Below, piece after piece: positions 1-12,290 of a stretch of 64,000 nt of DNA. Position numbers and translations under genes: made by a program. The notes under the pieces are model-generated. The model did not search any database, was not told the origin of the DNA, and was given only the letters and a program-made list of their open reading frames with translations. The stretch covers positions 14,928,302 to 14,992,301 of the forward strand of contig OZ234497.1 in NCBI GenBank assembly GCA_965153455.1, in the 5' to 3' direction. Position 1 is the stretch's first letter; each line of letters opens with the position of its first letter. Origin of the DNA: Sphagnum compactum. Its lineage: Eukaryota > Bryophyta > Sphagnopsida > Sphagnales.

Positions 1-1781
1 CACAGTCAGAAGGTACCATACAGAACCAGCAACCTGAAGAAACATGGCCACATGAGCTTAAGAGGCACACACTACAGAAGAAGTCAATACCAGCACTGAA
101 ATGAAGACAGATACAGAGATCAAAATCAGCTACAGAAAAGGAAGGAAAAGAACACTTAAATCTCCAACAAAAGTATCAAAGTTGTATCTGCAGGCATTTG
201 AGAAGATAAATCCTTGCATGTAATCTCTTATTGACAAGACAGGAGGAAGAATTTTTCACAACTTTTTAATGCTGCCTATGCAGAGCAAGACAACTATTTT
301 TAGGATGGCAGAAGAGTCCAAACAAACAAGGGATAGGATTGTTCTCTCACATGAGCAGCACAGAAGTAGGCTGCCAAGTTCAACACAAAGCCCCAGGAAG
401 CAGAGCCAAAAATATAACCAGTCACCCGCTGCAGGCGCCAACCAAGAAGCACGAAATGCAGGAGCTTGGGAATGTATTGAAACAAAAAAGCAAGTAGCTC
501 AAAATCCATAATGCGTGCTGTTGATCCACCTTGTTCCAGTAAGTGTGGCACAACAAACAGCACCATCACCTGTTTGCACACAATTTGGATAACAGTCATT
601 CAGAGTGCAGAACCCACAAACCCATCACCAGATCTCTAACCATGCATCAAGCTCACGATTTGTGTTTGAGCCAGAGCAAAGCCTTGCGAAATGAAGACTG
701 GAAAGTGTGTGCACTTACCCAAGCTTAGTATTGCTTACCTGAGGCACTGGAAGGATCACAAAGACATCAAACCAAAACCTTCGCAAGGGGCAAAGATAGT
801 GCCAAGCAATCTGACGTGCATCCCACACAAGTTCACCCCGTCCAAGGACCAAGGACTTTTTGGACACATATGCCAGCTTTAATTGCAGCCACATATGCCA
901 CAGATACATCAAGTCCACCATGCCCCGTAGCAAGAGTACTGCAAGTGCATAACCCTTCTGCACGTACAGACATGCCAACTGTCTGTTGATAGCAAGAAGT
1001 GACAGAAACAGTGGATCAACTGCCACTCCAACAACACATGAAATCAGTAGCCATCGGTTATATCGTCGAATGCTACTGCTGCGAGGATTCAACACGGTGC
1101 CAAATAGCCATGTCTGCCTGTTCTGCTTTGTCCTGAACCAACAGAGAAATTAGTACACATGTGCAAAAAACGCTTGTGAAAGCACAGAAGCATAAACAAC
1201 TTTTATCAATCTATTCAGCCAGAAATATCTGTGGAACAAACTGTGGACAGGATCAAAGCTTAACCACAGCTCAGATTGCAGACCAGATTGTGTGTCTAGG
1301 TAATTGAAAACAATAGTTACATATGCACACAATAGCTTGAAACTCTTGGAAGCAAAATGTTATGCAAATTTACTTCAAGCTTTCCAGGTCATTTTGATCT
1401 TGTAAGGACGCAACACCAACTTCCAAAGCCTGACAATTGCTCTTCTTGCAGTTCACTGAGTGGAAAAGTGGTGACCCCAATCCAGAACATGCATTACAAA
1501 TATTCTCCTCAGGTAAACTTGGACTCCTTTCAACTGATTTGGAACTCTGAAACCGATGGTACTTGAGGCTTTGCTTTCCTTTCACCATGAACTCAGGCGC
1601 TACTCTGCAGAAACAATCAAGTACATGATATACAGAAACATGCAGTCACCAAAATTGTAAAAAACATGACAGTGGAGAATTTGCTATGTGGTTGGCATGT
1701 TGTTGCCAACATAAGAAAGAACAACCAGTACATGGATTCGGCGTTTGACACTGGATTGTCATTACCAAGGCACATAATAAT

Positions 1782-1817
<36 letters not shown>

Positions 1818-2208
1818 TTCCAAGTAAGCAACAATCCTTTCAGTCTTCCACATGTGTCAATGGGAAAGAATTCCTCACAGATTTCCATGTCGATTTGCTG
1901 ATGAGCTACCATGATACCAAAGAAGAAGAAGGAAGGAAGATCTATGCGTGCTTGCAGCAATTCTCATCAAGAAGAAATTCAATTCTCGGCAAGGAGCAAT
2001 TCTTAATCTCGCTACTCACCATGTCTTCAACCAAAACAATAGATTGGAAATTCATCTTGTTCTTCCCGAGGATCATCATCATCGTGTGTGCCATGGCAAC
2101 AAAATTCAGAACTTGAAAAGGAATAAAACAAAAAAAACTCAATGCGGAATGAGAGTACCTAGCGTCGAGCCGGGCGTGACTCCTGGAAGAAGAAGAAGAA
2201 GAATTCAT
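1..2208 (-). CDS. CNGC: Cyclic nucleotide-gated ion channel, CNGC2/CNGC4-like, 5' part
   Basis: Plasma-membrane cation channel of the plant CNGC family; group IVB members (CNGC2, CNGC4) act in Ca2+ signalling and defence. The model is complement(join(<1..33, 351..569, 739..1132, 1374..1604, 2159..2208)). It has GT-AG introns and keeps frame for 309 codons. Residues 1-120 are a cytosolic N-terminus with a Ser run. S1 begins near W121 (WLLISCVVGVAVDPLFLSLL). Further on are the segments GRGELVWDARQIAWHY, FWFDVFVILPVPQ, then FLFQYIPKLLH and VTGYIFGSASWGFVLNL. The last exon starts VAGSVWYLLTV. The LVWDAR, VILPVPQ and TGYIFG stretches resemble CNGC4 more than groups I-III (from memory). The start at 2208 is chosen because its short exon splices in frame to 1604; a second Met lies at 1588. 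Pore, C-linker, cyclic-nucleotide-binding and calmodulin-binding regions lie outside the window. Confidence 0.88.
1787..1814. repeat. (AG)14 microsatellite in first CNGC intron
   Basis: Uninterrupted AG dinucleotide run, CT on the coding (minus) strand. It lies in the inferred first intron (1605-2158) of the channel gene. A similar CT tract sits in the SNX2 leader. Confidence 0.95.
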
Positions 2209-2845
2209 GCTGATCACCTGCTTGGCAAAACCTTCCCTCTTCTCCCACCTCCATACTACAAACAAACAGCTTGGAACAACCCTAATTGTTCCGGACTTTG
2301 ACGCCTTGCCCCAACTGTGCGAAAACGGAAAATGCGAAGAAAAAGAAGAAGGACGAAAGAGGCTGGCAGGTATCGGAGATGTACGTACTATCGGTGACGG
2401 CAGCCATGAGCACTGTGACAATCGGTGAATGTAAAGTCAAGGACACGAACGGTCGGGGCGGTTGCGAGTACCGACGATCGCTCGCTTGACGACGACGACG
2501 ACGACGACTTCTTCAAATTTGACCAATTCGGTGAAGACCATAAGAATGCGGGAATCCTGGGATGTTTCATCAGCCTTTCAATTCTTTAATCTCCTCCTGT
2601 TGCTTTTCCTCCGGAGGAGCAGCCGATCTTCAAAAAATTTAGCTCCACGGGCTTCTCTTGTAGTTGTTGTTGTTATCCTCCGGTGTCGCTGCTTCTTCTG
2701 AGGGAGCTCTGCAAACGTCTTCCCGTTGCTTGACCTCGGTAAGGTCCTGCGAAGAAGAAGCTGCAGACGACAGGCAAGCTGCTCCTGCAACAAGGAAGGG
2801 AAAGAAAGAGGGAATTTGCAAAGGAAAAAGAAAAGGAAAAAAAAA
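2209..2845 (-). promoter_or_regulatory. Leader and promoter region of the CNGC gene
   Basis: GC-richer stretch upstream of the inferred start codon. The reading frame of the start exon stays open up to about 2421 on the minus strand, so an earlier in-frame start cannot be excluded. It contains a (GAC)7 run at 2488-2508 and purine-rich patches near 2190-2205 and 2740-2840. No TATA box could be assigned with confidence. Confidence 0.4.
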
Positions 2846-3215
2846 CAGGTGGTAGGTAGTTAATTAATTTACAGGTGGAATTTGCAAGGGACGTAAACAA
2901 AACTGGTGGTAGGTAGATAATATACAAGACTGCTCTTGAGAGAGGGTTGTTTCAGCAACTCCAACAGGTAGGTAGGAAGGAAAAGAGGGGGAATTTTCAA
3001 GGGACAAAAACAAGTGGTAGGTAGTTAATATACATGATTGCACTTTGAGGGAGGGTTGTTTCAACAACTGCAACAGGTAGGTAGGTAGGTAGAAAGGAAT
3101 TTTCAAGAAGGAATTTGTTACACAGGGACCAAAACAGGTGGTAGGTAATTAATATACAACAATGCACTTGAGGATTGTTTCAGCAGCTCCAACTAGTAGG
3201 TACATAGGTGAGTAA
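2846..3215. repeat. Imperfect tandem repeat, period about 110-123 bp
   Basis: Three to four diverged units start at about 2846 (partial), 2903, 3012 and 3135. Each contains GGTGGTAGGTA, then TTAATATACA, then a GAGGGTTGTTTCAGCAACT-like stretch and a CAACAGGTAGGTAGG end. GGTAGGTAGG motifs recur at each unit boundary. Confidence 0.8.
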
Positions 3216-3229
3216 TGGTGCATTCACAC

Positions 3230-3420
3230 TTGAAATAAATTAAAATAGCCAAAAATAATTTAGAATAACCGAAAGTAGCCTAAGGTGAAATAATCAAAAA
3301 TAGTCAAAAGTAATTGAGAATAGTCATAAATAACTATAAATAATGTAAGGTGAAATAATTTAAATTAATGAAAAGTAGTCATATAATAATTGAAAATAGC
3401 TTAGCATAGGTAGTATTATT
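3230..3420. repeat. Degenerate short tandem repeat, AT-rich
   Basis: Runs of related 12-15 base motifs such as AAAAATAGTCAAAAGTAATT and GAGAATAGTCATAAATAA. The string AAGGTGAAATAAT occurs twice, 68 bases apart. No coding potential. Confidence 0.6.
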
Positions 3421-4049
3421 ATATTAACAAAAATCTTATCCATTTATTATTTAAAAAAATTCTAAAAGAATGGTCATTGAAATGTTCTTGAATAATGATA
3501 TTCAACTTTTTTTTTGTTCAAATGATTTTACACTTTCAAAAGGAAATAAATGTAATTATGTACATTATTGAATTTGTAAAAAAAATAAACTCGAATCATT
3601 TCATTTGAACAAAATCTCAATAAAATATGAATTTTCAATGTTTATGTTTTTAATGTTTAAAATGAGATATTTGATAAATAAAATGTAACGTAACATATTA
3701 TAACAATAAGTGGGGTGGATTGATGTTAGAGGTGTTTGCATCCATTCTAGAGATCAAGGGTTCAAATTTCATAAGTGATCTTGTGTGTGGTCAACAATGG
3801 TAAATTGATCGAATATTCTTCTATCTAGTTCCTTAGAATATGTGCCTAAGTTGATTACGTGGCCTACCTACATAGATTAGGTTTTTAACCTAGCCTAGGT
3901 AGTGACATGTGTCAATAAATCATAGGCTAAAAATTATGAAATTATCAATAATATTATATATTAAGTAATTTAATTTTACTTGATTTCCATGTTGGTTAGT
4001 TAATTAACTAGCAAGTGAATGGCTTGATAAATTTGTATTTCACTTGAGA
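3421..4049. other. AT-rich intergenic stretch with SINE-like box
   Basis: No gene seen. Around 3735-3785 a GGGTTCAAATTTC motif resembles a tRNA-type B box, with a possible weak A box some 35 bases upstream. The rest is AT-rich with no recognisable coding sequence. Confidence 0.35.
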
Positions 4050-4208
4050 ATAACTTTGTTACACTAGGTACTAGTGAAACAATTCATTGTCCATAGCAAC
4101 TGGACCATGTTCACTAAGGGGTTAACCAATTTCACCTGGTAAAAATGTCCAAATTCATTCAAAATCTAGTGAAACCCAGAATGAACTAGGACGCATTTTG
4201 GTGTAGTG
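4050..4208 (-). mobile_element. CACTA-like transposon terminus
   Basis: Read on the minus strand this begins CACTACACCAAAATGCG at 4208. It is followed by subterminal text (TTTCACTAGAT, TTGAATGAAT, TTAGTGAACATGG) that is shared with the plus-strand sequence beginning at 8470. The CACTA start and shared subterminal motifs suggest ends of one transposon family. No transposase is attached. Confidence 0.45.
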
Positions 4209-4544
4209 AAGGCATATGGGTTAAATCCTTTATTTTCTTTTTAGTTGCAAATTGAGTTGCAACAACGTAAGGTAAATCGATTAATGATTGAACACTTAAA
4301 CATTCAGGGCAAACAAGATCCAAAGGGAGGGCTTTATTGTTTTTGGTGTCCAAACAAAACTTGAACCCCCCTATTGGCGCATATGGCACATTAAAAATTG
4401 TCAAAAATGGAATAAAATTGAGAAAGTTATGGCCCCCCAAAGTAGAGGCTGCTAAGAACTCAAAAAGACAAACCAGTAAATGCTACAAAGGCCGGTTCTT
4501 GAACACCCAAAAAAATCCTTGCATGTTGTTTTATTGTTATTAAA

Positions 4545-4990
4545 GTTCAAAGATGATTTGTAGAACTTTAGGTGGTGCTCCTATAACATTTTAACTCGTT
4601 TAAAATGAATAAGAAATAAGAAAGTTATGAGGTTTGAAAGTAGGAGGGGTCAAAATGAAAAAAAATGAAAAAAAACACATTTTGCAATTTGAAAAAACGT
4701 ATTATCTTTACAGCTCTTTTTTGGCTAGTCTCTTGACTTTGCATTTCAAAGATCATTTGTAGAACTTTAGGTGGCGTTCCTATAACATTTTAAATCGTTC
4801 AAAATGAATAAGAAATAAGAAAGTTATGAGGTCTGAAAATAGGAGGGGTCAAAAAAATTTAAAACAAAAAAAAACACATTTTGCAATTTGTAAAAACGTA
4901 TTTCATTACAACTTTTTTTTTGGCTGGTCCCTTGTCGAGCTTGAAAAGGTGTTTCTACAACATTTTAAATCACTTAGAATGGAAAAGACA
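4545..4990. repeat. Tandem repeat, period about 199 bp
   Basis: Two long copies (about 4546-4744 and 4745-4940) and a short third copy. Shared motifs are TTTGTAGAACTTTAGGTGG, AATAAGAAATAAGAAAGTTA and ACACATTTTGCAATTTG. The copies are roughly 90 percent alike by eye. No open frame runs across them. Confidence 0.85.
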
Positions 4991-6550
4991 ACTAGTTGTA
5001 ACATAGTTGTTAAGTTAGTGGCACATTTACAACAGTTTTAAAATAATTCACATGCAATTATAATGCAATTCCTTCAAAAGTCAAACATGGTTGACTACGA
5101 ATGTATATATGTTATGTACAAATTATAGAATAGAAGACCCATTTTCAACTCACTTACAACTATAATATAACTAACTGATTTTCTAATGTGGCAATCTATT
5201 TATTAATTCCCCATATTTCCAAAAGGATAGTTGCATACTAGTTGTAATACCTAAAGGGTAGTTACACAATAGTTATATATGAGTTTTTTTTAAGTTCTAG
5301 TTGCAAGTTAGTGTGGTTTCGGCAGACGTAATTTCTCATAGTGTACGTCAACAAATCTGCAATAGAGTGACCCGCATCAAGCCTACAACAAATTAACTTG
5401 CATTAATAGACCTATAACAGACCTTTAACATATTGACAAAATAAGTTTCAAAAGTAACCTCAAGAGAGCACTTTTTGAACAACTCTTTGCAGCATGTTCA
5501 AGATTCATAGCTTTAACAAGTTGTGGTGATTGTGACCCTAAGAATAGGGATGCTCAAGGGTGTAATTAGGTTTTCAACCCTGTTTAGAATGTTAAACATT
5601 TTTTTTCTAAAAGTTTAAAACTGCCACAACTTGTGGACTGTTTCATTATGCAGGCAGCTCCTAAGTAGTAGCAAACATTGTAGTAGTTAGCTTCATGAGT
5701 GACGATGGAGTCAGCTCCTTTTGGAGATTGTAGGGATTCGTATCAATGTAGAGCTACCATAGGAGTTGAAGAGTGGTTTGGATCTCATGCGTGAATGCAC
5801 AATCAAGTGTTTCAATATAAGCAAAAATTACACTCCTTATAAGTCCATACAAGATTGTTTAAAATGATTCAAATGGACATGGTTTTTACATTAAAAATTG
5901 TTATTATTCTAATATTTGAATAATATATGTTCAATCACCTACAAACCTTTTCAAATCTACGTGAAAACTTATATTTAATGTAGTTGATGTCATTTTTTAA
6001 TTTAGAAGTCCTAAAAGGAAAAACCACAAAGTCTAGATGAACAATGACCCATGTAAAGCTTTCAAAAACATATGTTTTTGGAACAAAAAATTTGAAAAAC
6101 AAACAAAAATTGCAACTCACATGGACTTATGAAAATATGGTCAAATTTTAACCTTTAAAAGTCCTTAATTATTAAATGGTTAAGGTTTTCAAAGAAAAGA
6201 TTCCTCATATGAATTTATCATCTTGTATTACATCATGTATAAAATTTCAATAACAAATTTGGAATGTGAATCAATATAAATTTTCCATTTTGTGGTGGTC
6301 CAATCAGATGACTAGTCCATATTTTTCATCTTCAAAAATCCATTTATATTAACAAATGAAACTTTTATCAATCAATAGTCACCCAATTCTCTTCATAATG
6401 AAATTGTTAATCTATATCCAAGTCCTAATTAGTAGATCGAAGGATATATTAATCACCATATGCATTTGAATAAAGGGTACCCAAGAAAAAAAATCATTTT
6501 GTCGCAATAATGAGCTATTGAATTATGCATCTACCCTCATAACACTTTTA
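4991..6550. other. AT-rich intergenic stretch
   Basis: No gene recognised. A CACTA-like end (TAGTG at 5339-5343; minus strand CACTATGAGAAATTACG) is visible. ORFs here are short, AT-driven and match no known family. Confidence 0.4.
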
Positions 6551-6601
6551 TAAACACATCATGGGTGGGCAATTTGAGCCCACCCATCTATGATGTGTTT
6601 A
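6551..6601. repeat. Short perfect-stem inverted repeat (hairpin)
   Basis: The left arm TAAACACATCATGGGTGGGC (6551-6570) pairs with 6578-6601. The only mismatch is a small 4-base insertion in the right arm; the loop is about 7 bases. It could be a MITE remnant or a hairpin RNA source. Confidence 0.75.
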
Positions 6602-8469
6602 TGGAAGTCATGGACTCCATAACCAACTGACTTTTTTTGAGTGCCGGTGGACTTCCAAGTTTGTGACCTTGCTCATGTTTAAGTTGTTTAAGCTCATGGT
6701 CACTAAGAAGCTAATTTATGTGTGTACAAATTGTAAATCAATAACAATCTGTCTTGTGCAACATGCTCAAAGACTTCTTATTGGATTGACACACCTTATC
6801 TTGAATGCATAGCCCTACTGTTTGAATGTTTAGTCTACAAGGCAATTGTAATAATTATTTTTGGGGCTTCACAAGAAGCATTTGCATGGATTAACTTTGT
6901 AAGTTTGGTCATCATCAAGCTATCTCAAGAATTTTAGTCATCTCAAACCTTATTTTCCCTATTTTTTTGGCAATATTTTTGGGAACCTCTAAATTGTAAA
7001 AACCTTTTGAGAAGGCTACGAGCAATTAGATAGATGTTGCGAGCTTTTCCAACAAGAAAAAACACTTGATGGTGTGAGCCCAAAGAATTTTCATCACATA
7101 ATTTTTTCACTAAAATAAAATTTAAAAAAAAACTATGTTGGAATTTGGGGCATGCTTAATGGTTTTAGAAAGGTCATGTAAACAACAGATAAAATGTAAT
7201 TTTGTTAACCATTTGTAGACCTAAAGAATGAAATATATGAAATATTTAGTGGATTTTGTTTAGAAAAATATTGTCAAATTCCAAAAGCAAAGTTTTGGAA
7301 AGAAAAATCAATTAAACATTTTCACACATGGGCCAATAGTTGTGGTAACACTAGTAAGTAAAAGACCTTTGTTGGACAAAATGGAAAATATTCATCACAA
7401 ACTTATAAGTTTCATGGGTTTGTTCCAAATCCATGCAAAACCTTTTGTTTCAAGGGTTCATTCGTTTACACATGAATGTCATGCATTATTTAAACATGGA
7501 AGTCGTGTGTATGATTTTTTTATGTAAACAATACGAATAAACACACAACATTCATATTTAAACAATGCACACAACATTGATGTTCAAACAATACAAGTAG
7601 ATGAATGACATTTGTGTTTATTTCATACAAACTTATGAAAAGCAAAATTTGCATGACTATTATTGTAAAATCGTGACCCATGAAGTTTGTGATATTACTT
7701 AATTAAAAATTGACTTGTAACTATATGGTGGGAAAACTAGTTTTAAAAACTTAACAAATTGACCACCACATTGCACACATAAGCATAGTGTAACTGACTA
7801 TGTGTGCATTTTGGTTAGGCGTTTGGCCACATTGACTAATGTTATTTAACTATTAGTCCAACTTGACTAGATGTTCTATTTGACACATCATCAATTGGGT
7901 CACTTTAGTCAACTTGAATAGTCAAAGGCTACACATGTCATTCATGTTGTGGGCCTCTGATCAAAATGCACAATGTATTTAGTCAAGTTGAACATTGCAA
8001 TCAATCTCAAGGGCCAAAGAAACCATGATTTGTAATAGTGATGTGAATAGACTAGGCAAATGTGTGTATACACAATGTTGATCTACACAAATTGCATGGA
8101 TACATGCACATGGTTGTTTGTGTAACATTGTTGCATGCATGTTATTTCTAGGTTGAATTACAAGCATCATGGTGTGGCATGAGAAGTAATCAAATACTAC
8201 CCCATCATCACAAACTTACAATATCATGAAATTTCAATAAAATTTGTGCAAAAATTATAAAACAATATGTTTGTGCAACATTCGCGGGCTTCAAAGTGTA
8301 AAAATGACACAAAAAAATACATATTACTTCTATATAAATGATATGTCTTTTTTACTTGTGATGTTTTGATGTGACGATTAACATTTTAACTAAATCCGAG
8401 CAATTATCGTGATGTAATTTTGCATAAAAGTATGCAATTTTTGTGTATTAAACATGAACATTCACATAT
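6602..8469. other. AT-rich intergenic stretch
   Basis: No gene seen. It contains TTGAC/GTCAA-rich text near 7830-7990, similar in style to 48890-49168, and TACAAACTTATGAAA-like fragments that recur near 8700 and 55620. Confidence 0.35.
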
Positions 8470-8600
8470 CACTACAACAAAAAAGGTGTCCTTGTATGCC
8501 AAGTGATTTCACTAGATGTTGAATGAATACACTGGTCATAATGGATAGGACTTAGTGGGGAAGTAGTGAATTCACTGGCCCAGTGAACATGGACTATTGA
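8470..8600 (+). mobile_element. CACTA-like transposon terminus, second copy
   Basis: Begins CACTACAACAAAAAAGG and shares subterminal motifs with the minus-strand terminus ending at 4208. The two face away from each other, so they are ends of separate insertions, not one element. Confidence 0.45.
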
Positions 8601-9249
8601 GCTGCACCCACATTTTCTAATAATGATATGTCATTCAAAAACAATGTTTCATTTGTTTGAATATTTAAGCTATTGAATAAGTATAAATATCATTCATATT
8701 AACCATAGCATGAAATTCGTGCGATTTTTGTAAAAACCTATGAAAACCAAATTTTGTAGGAAATTTGTACAAACCTATGAAGCTTAGTAAGTTTGTGATG
8801 ATATTCTTGTTATATGGTAGTAGTTTAAAAAAGAAAAGCCTTCACTAATTAAAGGCTACAAAAATAATTCATTATTCAACTAGACCTTGGGTTACATGAA
8901 TTTTGAAATCAATTTGGAGGCCAACCTAACACAATTGTACTTGGCCCTCGATTTTACCCCACACCATGGGGTATATGTAATGTGAGGGGGATCATGCAAC
9001 CATAATGAATACAATTGATAAAAATCCAAAAAAAATCCATTTATACTCCTCAAGTAAAATGAACAAATAATGTTTTTATATATTTTCAAAACAATTACCT
9101 TCCTCCCAGTTAAAATAAACTTCACATATATTATAATTAAATAAAATAATAACAATATATTTGCAATATTTACCAATCAAATAAATAATAATAATAATAT
9201 TTTAAAAAATCACCAACTCAAGTAAGGTATATTTATATATTTGAAATAT
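8601..9249. other. AT-rich intergenic stretch
   Basis: No gene recognised. A TACAAACCTATGAA(A/G) motif and TAAGTTTGTGATGA near 8730-8810 recur near 55620-55690, which suggests another diverged dispersed repeat. Confidence 0.3.
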
Positions 9250-10040
9250 ATTTTTAAGCGAAAACACATTATAGGGAAACCAATAATGTAATCATATTGT
9301 ATTGATTTTCAAGGTTCCCATGTTTGAACTTCAATCATGTCATTACTAAAAAAAATTCAAAATATTTTTGCATATTATGGTATGCCAAAACACAAAGAAA
9401 TAAAATGCTAGGAAAATTACACTTTTTGATTTCATATGATGTGGTGTTAAAATATGTACACGTAAATTAATAAATGTATATCACAATATATTAAAAAATT
9501 CACACATATATTTTAAAAACTATGAAATGATTTTTAATTTTAGAAATTTGTAATACCCACTTAACATTTAAAAAATTCTAGTTCAAATGTTTCCTGGATG
9601 ATTAATTAAAACCAAACACTAACGCAATCTAAAACAAGAAACATGTTTTATTATATTGTGTATTTCATAAATATACCCACAATTTTGAATGTATTTTTAA
9701 AAAAATTTAAAAAAATATTTTTTGAAAATAAAATAAAATAAAGCTCAAACATCAAAAGTGAAATTCAAAATCAAATGTAACACATTTTGAAAGGTGTATA
9801 TTACAATACGTGTCACAAAAATGCCCAAATTGAAACCACCACCCCCCCCCCAAGTGTGCTTTCACCCTCTTAAATATATGAAAAAATTTCCTTGCCCGAT
9901 TTTGGAGCAAACAACCATAATACTTTCAAATGGAAGACAATTAACTGTTTGTAAAAAAATAAATTGATGACAAGTGTCAGCACAAGTTTTTACCCTCGGT
10001 AAAGCCCTTGGCTTTAGGCTTTACTAAAATGGGAACTCAC
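9250..10040 (+). repeat. Dispersed repeat family A, copy 1
   Basis: Aligns by eye with 50650-51600 in the same orientation. Shared landmarks in order: CCATGTTTGAACTT, GCATATTATGGTA, AAATTACACTT, GATGTGGTGTTAAAATAT, TTTTATTATATTGT, AATGTAACACATTTTG, TGCCCAAATTGAAACC, and GGTGCTTTCACCC-like text. The second copy has about 150 extra bases near 51000-51130. It holds a C10 run at about 9842. Coding capacity is absent. Confidence 0.65.
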
Positions 10041-10739
10041 TCGGGTATTCCAATAAAGCCTGAGACCTTGAGCTTTTGAAACTTTTGAAAGTAGTGAAAG
10101 AAAACCCCCATTAAGGGAGGCCCTAAATGGGCCTTTAATTATGTGTAAGGGGTGGGTTTTACTACAATAAAATAATTTGAATACTTGATATTTTTATCAA
10201 ATTATTGAAACCTGGGTATCATGTGAATAAAAACAATATTGCCCGTTTTGAAAAATGTAATGCCTTCGAAGGAGCATTACACTTTTTCAAATGTCCACTT
10301 GTGTATTATATTTTAAAAAGTAGTTTACACATACACCAATAAAATAAAATCCAGGGTTTTTTTATGAATGTAATCTCGCCTTGCAATCTAAGGACAACAC
10401 TCAAAGCTAAGCAAAATTTTGCTCCCCCCCACCCCCCAAATGCTCTAAACAACATACCATAGTAGAGTGGCAACTTTGACACTAATTATATTATTTTCAG
10501 AAATGTTAATTTCTGTTTTCTCCACAAAAAAAATTAAGAAGGAAAATTTAAAATATTTGATAATATTCTGGAAGTATTCAAATTATTAATTAATTAATTA
10601 TTGGACAAAGATTTGTTGAAGCTGCCCTTGCACTATGGTATGCAAAATAGCACCTGGTATTTCCTATTGAAATCTCATTGGGACATGGGGCAGTTTGACC
10701 AAAAACTAAAAAAGGTTCAGGGCTTCTAACTTCCCTCCG
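10041..10739. other. AT-rich intergenic stretch
   Basis: No gene recognised. It includes a TTAATTAATTAATTA run near 10590 and C-rich runs near 10425. Nothing else is supported. Confidence 0.3.
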
Positions 10740-11000
10740 CCCTAGAGACAAAGTGAGGTACTATTGGGTACATGTTGAGGAACACATTGAGAACTTGAGG
10801 AACATAATGAGAACACAAAGGGAACGTGATGTTTGGAACCTAGTGAGAACTTGATTGGAACACACTGAGAACAACAAGGAGATAGGTATTATAAAAAACC
10901 CCAACAACCCTTGTGCACCCTACACAAAAGGGGAAAAAAAAAAAAAGGGGTTTCTTAGGTGCATGTTGGCTTCATCTCATTGGCTGCCAAGAATGAAATA
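10740..11000 (+). repeat. Dispersed repeat family C, copy 1
   Basis: Contains GTACTATTGGGTACATGTTG followed by several GGAACACATTGAGAACTTG-like units (10775-10870), then GGTTTCTTAGGTGCATG and a TCTCATTGGCT stretch. Related text occurs at 37880-38110 (same strand) and 42985-43260 (opposite strand). Confidence 0.5.
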
Positions 11001-12285
11001 TGCTTCTCTATATAATTTTTTACCATCTTGGGCCTACATTAATACATTAATGTATAGAAAAAGGGTCTATTAGTAGACCCTTCCGAATTTGATCCCCCAA
11101 GCCAGTAGGTTGAAAAATTTCATGATAGACCCATTTTCTATGTAAAGCGTCGCTATGATAGCGACATTGTAAAGGGACAGTGCTACAATGGTAATGAAAA
11201 ATGATAAGTTGATGGGGGTAACTTTCACCTAATGAAAAGTACTCTAGTACCAGGGACCAATGAATTCAAGCAATCTTATTGGTTGAAAGCTTTAAATTGG
11301 TCCCCAAGGCCTTTAAACGAGGGTCCAAGACCAAAAAGTGGCAAATTGAGGCTAAACCTATAGGGCACCTGTTTTGGAGGGAAAATCAATTGGTTCAGAC
11401 CAAAAAACAGTGCTAAAAGGAGAGCTCCTGATTTGGAGAACTAAGAATCAAGCTAGGAACGAAGGTAGAGGCCAACTCTAGGATTCAACTTGCTTCAAAT
11501 CAGTCCAAATTGGTTCCTATAGGAAATTGGAGCCTGGACCCTCATCTGAAGTGGGTCTAATAGGCTGAAGAAGAATACATTCCGAATTGTGTAAGTTACT
11601 GCTCCTGTGATGTCAGCGAACAAGATTTCTTCAGCCTAATGAGAGACCAAAATATACAAAAGAAAAAACTGCTGCAGAGCTTTACAACAGGGGCAGAATT
11701 GAGGGGCACATAGTGAAAAAAAATCGCCAAGAAGAGTACAATTCACACAACATCATAAGTTAACTTGTGGGAAAAGAACGGAACACAAGAACGCTCTCGC
11801 TTTTCCCTCGTTCCCTTCCCACTTCCAGCTCCTGTTGCAGCTGCTGCTGGCTGCTTCCTGTGTGTGGCGATGAACACCGGAGGAGCAGGCCAGGGACGTG
11901 ACGGGAATGTGAAAGAAAGAGAGTGAGTCAGGACACAAGGAACGGTTTTGGAAGAGAACAAAGGAACCAAAATAACACCACCATGGTCGCATAGTTCTTC
12001 CTAAAGGAAGGCGCATAGTTGCGCATCCAATCTAATTACAACATCTTCTGTTCTGGTAAATGCTGCCCTCCTGAAGCTTCCCTGTTTTTTTTTTTTCCAT
12101 TCTTTTGTGATTTTCTTTTGCTTCGGATTGCTGAGTAGCGTACCACCAATATAGATATATCTGATCGGAAGAAAAGGGTACACCTCTCCGTCCGCTTAAT
12201 TGATGACCTAATTCAAGAACATGCCTTGGGAGAGTGAGCGGATCTGTTTACTACCTATTGCTGCTGCTTGAAAATGAGAAGGCAT

Positions 12286-12290
<5 letters not shown>
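11001..12290 (+). promoter_or_regulatory. Upstream region of the SNX2 gene
   Basis: Intergenic stretch whose GC content rises after about 11740. A 17-base palindrome GTCGCTATGATAGCGAC lies at 11149-11165. Possible TATA-like text (ATATAGATATAT) lies near 12147. No coding sequence is seen. The transcription start is not fixed. Confidence 0.35.

Noticed and set aside
1942-2421. 159-codon ORF in the CNGC leader as an independent gene
   Set aside because: Only its segment 2159-2208 splices in frame to the channel; the remainder is leader or intron.
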